Shown here piece by piece: positions 7,669 through 11,836 of a stretch of 11,836 bases of DNA (the first letter of the stretch is position 1; every line of letters starts with the position of its first letter). The stretch is taken from positions 97,534 through 109,369 of the forward strand of contig MU657324.1 in the NCBI GenBank assembly GCA_026770575.1, in the 5' to 3' direction. The position numbers and the translations under genes were made by a program. The notes beneath the pieces are model-generated. The model did not search any database and had not been told where the DNA came from. It saw nothing but the letters and a program-made list of their open reading frames with translations. This DNA is from Pelagophyceae sp. CCMP2097. Lineage: Eukaryota > Sar > Pelagophyceae.

Positions 7669-9334
7669 TCACAGGCCTCGCCGACTCAGCATGTCGTCGT
7701 GGTCGCGGAGCATCTGCGACAGCGCCGGGTCCGAGTCCCAGGCGCGCAGCGTCTCGGCCGTCGGCGTGCGCGACAGCACCGGCGGCGGCGGCAGCGCGGC
7801 GGCGTCAAGTGCGTCCGCGTCCGCGACGCGAGCGTCGCCGCCGCCAACTGCGTCCCCCGCGTGCCTCGGCGGCGGGAAGGCGTGCAGCGGGCCCTCCGTT
7901 TCCGGCAGGAACGGGGGCAGCGGCTGGAGCGTGGACGGCAGGAACTCAGCGTTTTGGTCCACTTGCTCGCCCGGGTGCTTGGCCTCGAAGCGCTCCACGT
8001 CGGCGGTGACGTCGCACTGCACGCCAATGAAAAAGCGCACGCGGCCGTCACCGTCGCGGAGCGGCGCGATGAAGAACTGGTTCCAAAAGGTCTCTCCGCC
8101 CGCCTTGTAGTTCAAAAGCACGACCTTGACGTCCGTGGCAGCGTCGACGCCCGCGCGGATGCGCGCCACGGCGCGCGGGTCCGTGCGCGGGCCCTGCAAG
8201 AAGCGGCAGTTGCGACCGACGACGTCGTGCCGTGCGTAGCCCGTGAGCCGCAGGAAGGCGTCGGAGCACCAGACGATTGGATTGTCCGGCAGCGACGGGT
8301 CGCTGATCACAAACGACTGCTGCGCCGCCTGGACGACGGCCATGAGCGCGAGGTCGCGCCGCGCCACCTGCGCCCCGTCAACGCCCTCGCGCGCCACGGC
8401 CGACGAGCTCTCCGACCCGAGCTCGGCGAAGAGCTGCACCTTTTCCTCCGGGTCCAAGACCTCGGCGGCGCAGCGCTTCAGCGCCGCGTTCTCGGCGCGC
8501 AGCGCCTCAAGCTGCCGCTTGAGCGCCGACGCGAAGAAGCCGCGGCGGAGCATCGTCTTCTCCGCGAACTTGCGCGCCGCAAAAACCTATTGACGGCCCT
8601 CGCGCGCAGCCCCGAGGCGCCGCGCCACCGAGGACGAACACGCACGTGCGGCCCTTCCTCGGACTCGTCCGTCGTGTCGGCGTCGCTGTCGTGGACGTTC
8701 TGCGGCGCGGAGGGCGCGGGCGCGGCACCCGCGTCGCGCGTGCCTCCGGTGGGCGGGCTCGGCGCGGGCGGCTCGCCGCCGTGCGAGGCAGCGGCGCTGT
8801 CCGAGGCGCCGGGTGCCAGCTTCTGCCGCTTGCCCGGCCGTATGCTGCGCTTGCCGTAGAGGAAGGACATTTGCTCACGGTGGCCGTCCCACGACCCGGA
8901 CCACTCCGGCGTCGCGCCGGCCAAGGGCAAAATCTCGAGGCCCATGCCGAGGCCCTGGGACGGGCCGCTCACCGGGCCCGCCTCGACCTACATAGAGGGA
9001 AGGCGTCGCGGGCCGAGGGACAGAGCTCTGGGACAACGGCGACCCCCAGCATCGCGGCGATTTCCGCGCCGCAGCGGCGCATCCGCAGGACGACGCCTCC
9101 GTCGCGGCCGTCCCGCGCACGTACCATGTAGGCCTGCAGCAGCGCCGCGTCCCACGCCTCGGTCGTCGACCGGGGCTGCTTGAGCGGCGGGCCGCCCGTC
9201 GGCGACTCGCGCTTGCGCGGGTTGGCTTCGAGGCCGCAGTGGCCGAGGCCGCCGCGGCCGGCCGCCTCGGAGGCCGGCGCGAAGAGCGGCGGCGCGAGGC
9301 TCTGCAGGTCCACGTCACGGAAAGAGCGCTTCAT
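7669..9334 (-). CDS. Aureochrome-like leucine zipper-LOV photoreceptor (spliced)
   Basis: Likely a blue-light sensor acting in the nucleus. Proposed exons: 9334-9125 (or 9334-9044), 8987-8646 and 8586-7669, all joining in phase 0, giving 489 (or 516) residues. The start is the ATG at 9334. Exon 2 has basic clusters (KRSIRPGKRQK) and an acidic stretch (DADTTDESEEG). Exon 3 opens with FAEKTMLRRGFFASALK, then a zipper with Leu, Leu, Leu, Val at heptad spacing and an Asn in the a position. The LOV domain follows. Counting from the Met at 8553, it has GRNCRFLQG (adduct Cys 116), Asn 148, Asn 158 and Gln 179, the residues that bind and sense flavin. A Pro/Ala-rich tail of about 110 residues ends in SQMLRDHDDMLSRRGL. 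The zipper-then-LOV order is that of aureochromes. The basic region lacks the invariant bZIP Asn and Arg, so direct DNA binding is doubtful. LOV identity is near certain; 5' exon structure is tentative. Confidence 0.85.
8587..8645 (-). other. Intron, 59 nt, in the LOV gene
   Basis: On the minus strand the donor is CAC|GTGCGT and the acceptor is GTCAATAG|GTTTTT. Removing it joins two open frames in phase 0. The reading frame of the LOV exon has a TAG stop exactly at the acceptor, and the upstream frame becomes low-quality Arg-rich sequence beyond the donor, so splicing here is needed. Confidence 0.75.
8988..9124 (-). other. Probable 5' intron of the LOV gene, donor ambiguous
   Basis: The acceptor CCTTCCCTCTATGTAG|GTC (ending at 8988) has a good pyrimidine tract and opens the frame of exon 2 in phase 0. 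Two phase-0 donors are possible. ATG|GTACGTG at 9124 has a good consensus and gives a 137-nt intron. GTCGCC at 9043 is a poor match and gives 56 nt, close to the size of the other intron. If the intron is retained, the frame reads on and stops at a TGA at 8969-8971. Confidence 0.5.
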
Positions 9335-9850
9335 CCGCGGCGGCGGCCGACTGGTGGCGGCGTGCGAGGCGGCGGCGCGAGGCGGCCGGCAGACGATCTG
9401 CCGACGGGCCCTTCCTTCCGACAGCGGCTACGTCTTATTGCCCATGCGCCGCTGCGCTGCGCCGGCGGAGCGCGCCCCTGCCGCGACTGGGCGGCGGCCG
9501 AGCGCCCCGGCGTGCGTCCCAAAGCGCGCCTAGAGCCGCGCGCGTCGGTGCCGCGCATATGCATATGCCACGGGCACGGCGCCGCGCGTCCCGCGGCGGA
9601 TGCCCCGCTCCGGGCCGCGCGGCACCGGCGGCGCGCGCCCCGCCGCGCCCTTCCGCGGCCTGGGCTCTGCGTCCGCGGAATCCAATCCCCCTCGTGGGCC
9701 GGTGCGACGCGGCGGCCCGCGCCTCTGGCCCGCGGCCCCGGCGCCTGCGGTCCGCGCGGCGCACCTCGATTGGCCGCGGCACCTCGATTCGCGAGCCAGT
9801 CGGAAAACTCTGTTATTGAAGATACTCTGCAATGAGGATTCCATTAACTT
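9335..9850 (-). promoter_or_regulatory. GC-rich region upstream of the LOV gene
   Basis: This is probably the promoter and 5' flank of the LOV gene. It contains a perfect 14-bp palindrome GCATATGCATATGC at 9555-9568, about 220 bp before the ATG. A CCAAT box on the minus strand (ATTGG at 9769-9773) lies within the first of two GCACCTCGATT copies (9761-9771 and 9779-9789). No clear TATA box was seen. The overlapping open frames on both strands are Arg/Ala/Pro-rich and reflect base composition. Confidence 0.4.
9555..9568. promoter_or_regulatory. 14-bp palindrome with two CATATG words
   Basis: GCATATGCATATGC is its own reverse complement. It contains two CATATG hexamers (an E-box-type CANNTG) around a central ATGCAT. 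It stands out because the surrounding 200 bases are almost entirely G and C. Confidence 0.45.
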
Positions 9851-9997
9851 AAAACTTTCGGACGTGACGCAGAACCTGAACTCGAAAGTTCAAAGGCCTT
9901 TCTCTACTAATCGTCGGACCACAATGCGGCCTATAACCCATTTTGGCACCTACTTATTGGACGATGGTCGGGAAGACGCAGCGTGGTCTGTGGTGGG

Positions 9998-10074
9998 CTT
10001 TTGTTCTACGCCCGCTTCACCAGCGCCTTGGGCCGCTCCCCCGAGGCCCCCGTCTGGCGGGTGTAGAACAAAGG
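9998..10074. repeat. Small inverted repeat or hairpin
   Basis: CTTTTGTTCTACGCCCGC (9998-10015) is the inverse of 10057-10074 with two mismatches, enclosing a GC-rich loop of 41 bases. It could be a miniature foldback element. The DNA around it is AT-rich and lacks a supported gene. Confidence 0.75.
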
Positions 10075-10198
10075 GCCAATATGGAGCGCGCATCAGGTCA
10101 AGCTTGGTCCAACTCCTCATGAGCGAGTAAACTGCCATTGAATTTGCTATTGAATTTGCGGTAAAATACAAGGATTTGTTTGGCCCGACGATTAGTAA

Positions 10199-10483
10199 AG
10201 CCTTTTCAGCGGACAACTTGCGCTGGAGTGCGGCTGCCGCCCCATCGACATCATGCGCACATGCCCGTTTGCCCCTTTGGTCGCCGCCAGGGACAAGAAG
10301 GCGCGGAAGCGCCGGCGCGACAGCGCGGGCCCGTTGGCCATCTCGGACCTCCTCGCGCGGCCAGTGGCCGTGCGCGCGGCCCAGCCGCCGTCGATGACGG
10401 GCGACTTGCTCGCCGCCCGCGACTCCGCGCTCGCCGCCCGCGACTCCGCGCTCGCCGCCCGCGACTCCGCGCTCGCCGAGTAG
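10199..10483 (+). CDS. Probable terminal exon, unrecognised protein with heptad repeat
   Basis: I do not recognise this protein. The frame is open from 10199 (after a TAA) to a TAG at 10481-10483. A good 3' splice site, CCTTTTCAG, ends at 10209, with a possible branch point TTAGTAA upstream, so the coding part may begin at 10210 as the last exon of a gene whose earlier exons I cannot place. The only internal Met near the start is at 10253. The protein has a basic nuclear-localisation-like cluster (RDKKARKRRRDS) and ends in three exact copies of LAARDSA plus LAE, which may form a short helix. The minus strand carries a longer open frame (9950-10492) through the same DNA, so the strand is not certain. 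Confidence 0.35.
   Translation, partial: SLFSGQLALECGCRPIDIMRTCPFAPLVAARDKKARKRRRDSAGPLAISDLLARPVAVRAAQPPSMTGDLLAARDSALAARDSALAARDSALAE
10409..10480 (+). repeat. 21-bp tandem repeat, 3.4 copies
   Basis: Three identical 21-bp units starting CTCGCCGCCCGCGAC lie at 10409-10429, 10430-10450 and 10451-10471, followed by the partial unit CTCGCCGAG and then a TAG. The unit is seven codons long, so copy number can change without breaking the plus-strand frame. Confidence 0.9.
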
Positions 10484-10896
10484 AGCGCCCAAGCTCGACC
10501 TCCCTGCTGCAGCGCCCGTAAAATTAGGAATATCTCACACGAGCCTCAGCATGTCACGTCTGAGACTTGCCCCGGGAGGGGCACAGGCTGCCATGGGGGC
10601 ACACGGCTCCATCGAGGTATATAGCCTGCTGCAACCGCCCCTTTTTAGACACCGGACGCCCATGCCACCTGGGCTCTTCCTCGCCACGTCCACCCCCGAC
10701 GCGCTCCAAGTTCACCTCGGACCCGGTCTCTGTTGCAGCAAAAACAGCCTATAAGTCTTGCAGACTATCTACTTTAGCTCGGAGGCAACGGGCACAGACG
10801 GAGGGAAGGACCCAGGCTATGCCCTAGGCCGAAACGCGGTACATCCCCACCCCGTTTGAGCACTACTTGCCGCCGACGCACCCGCCCCCCAACCGG
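10484..10896. other. No supported gene
   Basis: Short open frames exist on both strands, but none has a recognisable motif. A TATA-like word (GTATATAGCC, about 10617) and a pyrimidine-rich stretch are present without a supported gene downstream. Confidence 0.4.
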
Positions 10897-11836
10897 CTAC
10901 CCCACCGAACCACGACCGAAGTGCCAAAACGCTTGGGCGTCCAAACCGGCGCGAGGAGACGCGCGCTTCATGTGCAAGAACGTTCTCCGAAGCATGGGCA
11001 CCCGGGCCTCCGGGCCTGGAAGCCAACCTTTGACTCGGGTTTGGCGGTTATTCCCGTCTGGGGCAGCCCCACCCAGGGTGGATTTTAAGCAAGCAACCTT
11101 CCACACTTCCGGCTTCTTCTTTTCCCATAGGGGTCGCTGGGCTTCGGGGCTGGAGGATACTGGAAAGTCGGCACGGGACATGCGGATGGTGCGTTGTTGC
11201 TGGCGCGTGTACTGGGACGAGTGGGCAGTGGCAAAGGGTAGCTCCGACGGGTCGTGCCCACGGTGAAAGTCGAAGCCCCCCTCTTCGATCAAGTGGTTTG
11301 CTTTCCCCATCCCGTCGAGTTGATCTCTGTGGCTCCTTATCTGACTGTGCTCGTCCACGCCCTGCTCGTCCACAACACGCGCCGCGTAAGCCACCCTCCC
11401 GTCGCGTTGAAGTCACCAACGGGCAGCTCCGTCCAATGGACGCCGCCACGGCGAGGGTGCCGCCAAGGGCGACGCCGCCGGCACGCCCGTCGGCGCCGCG
11501 CTGGGGAGCGGCGATGGCATTGCAAAGGTTGCCGGCGTGGCCGTCGGCACGCCCGTCGGCGCCGCGCTGGGGAGCGGCGACAGCTTCGCTGAGGGCGCCA
11601 CCGTCGGCACCATCGTCGGCAAGTCCTTCGGCGCCGCGCTGGGAAGCGGTGACGGCATCGCTGAGGGCGCCACCATCGAAACCATCGTTGGCACGTCCTT
11701 CGGCGCCGCGCTATGTAGCGGCGACGGCTTCGCTGTGGGCGCCACCGTCGGCACCATCGTCAGCACGCACGTCGGCACGCCCGTCGGCGCCGCGCTGGGA
11801 AGCGGCGACGGCTTCGCTGAGGGTGCCGCCGTCGGC
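10897..11836 (-). CDS. Partial proline-rich tetrapeptide-repeat protein, interrupted by a TGA
   Basis: One minus-strand frame is open from the window end (11835) to 10899 except for a single TGA at 11413-11415. The first part is a repeat with Pro at every fourth residue, P-[S/T]-x-x, for example PSPLPSAAPTGVPT and VPTVAPSAKP. Tetrapeptide P-S/T repeats of this kind are common in large, probably secreted, proteins of diatoms and other stramenopiles. Repeat spacings of 66, 72, 72 and 84 bp keep the frame. After the TGA come about 170 residues with no recognised domain, including RVVDEQGVDEHSQIRSH. The TGA may be a true stop, a nonsense mutation, or lie within a short intron: GTGACT at 11416 and a CAG ending at 11345 would remove 72 nt in frame. 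The N-terminus lies outside the window. The plus strand is also open over the repeat, as a Gly-every-fourth-residue frame. Confidence 0.4.
11348..11397. repeat. 50-bp dispersed repeat, copy B
   Basis: This is the partner of 381-430 (45 of 50 identical, same orientation). Here it lies in the minus-strand frame just after the TGA at 11413, inside the 72-nt stretch that could be an intron. Confidence 0.8.
11473..11836. repeat. 72-bp minisatellite built from 12-bp subunits
   Basis: GGCGCCGCGCT recurs at 11492, 11558, 11630, 11702 and 11786, spacings 66, 72, 72 and 84 bp. Each unit is made of 12-bp words such as GTCGGCACCATC, which gives a four-residue period on both strands: G-x-x-x on the plus and P-[S/T]-x-x on the minus. 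The array runs off the end of the window. Confidence 0.9.

Noticed and set aside
7465..8859. A 464-codon open frame on the plus strand
   Set aside because: It is antisense to the LOV gene. High GC content and codon bias of the real gene keep this frame open; its protein is Arg/Ala-rich with no motif, while the minus strand encodes a clear LOV domain.
9950..10492. 180-codon minus-strand open frame opposite the 10199-10483 exon
   Set aside because: Its first half is a mirror of the plus-strand repeat (RGVAGGE) and it crosses the 9998-10074 hairpin. The plus strand has a good splice acceptor and a more protein-like composition. I cannot exclude it fully.
11411..11836. Plus-strand Gly-every-fourth-residue open frame over the minisatellite
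   Set aside because: It is open, but begins only after a TGA at 11408-11410 and lacks a convincing ATG; the minus frame continues well beyond the repeat. Kept as an alternative, not as a separate gene.

Overview
This window looks like nuclear DNA of a eukaryote, most likely a photosynthetic stramenopile (ochrophyte alga). The main reason is a minus-strand gene at about 7669-9334. It encodes a leucine zipper followed by a LOV photoreceptor domain, the aureochrome order, which is known from ochrophytes. The gene needs short GT-AG introns (one is 59 nt). Its coding DNA is very GC-rich, while the rest of the window alternates between AT-rich transposon ends and GC-rich blocks. There are no bacterial operons, rRNA genes, convincing tRNAs or CRISPR arrays.

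Layout. 1-1000: no convincing gene; a 50-bp repeat (381-430) whose partner lies at 11348-11397. 1005-3356: two inverted 24-bp ends, which may bound one decayed element; inside are a frameshifted coding relic (about 1100-1440, minus) and a clear TA-flanked MITE-like element (2322-3045). 3380-4500: GC-rich, with several families of short repeats and no supported gene. 4490-7190: a nested transposon landscape made of an inverted repeat pair (4493-4524 / 6528-6552), a TA-flanked element (4624-5291), a three-armed foldback repeat (5306-5654), and a TA-flanked element (6553-7190) that appears to have inserted into one arm of the inverted pair. A small plausible gene (5685-6050, plus) starts just downstream of the foldback, which supplies a TATA-like sequence. 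7191-7668: short repeats only. 7669-9334: the LOV gene, followed by its GC-rich upstream region with a 14-bp palindrome. 9998-10074: a small hairpin. 10199-10483: a likely terminal plus-strand exon ending in a 7-residue repeat. 10897-11836: a minus-strand reading frame interrupted by one TGA, entering the window as a proline-rich tetrapeptide repeat with 66-84 bp periodicity.

The LOV gene is the best-supported gene and the most interesting object. Its zipper and the flavin-binding residues of its LOV domain are intact, but the segment where the bZIP DNA-contact helix should be has neither the invariant Asn nor the invariant Arg. It may be a light-sensing dimerisation partner rather than a direct DNA binder. 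The other genes are unrecognised and show no functional link with it. All identifications are by eye; no database search was possible.
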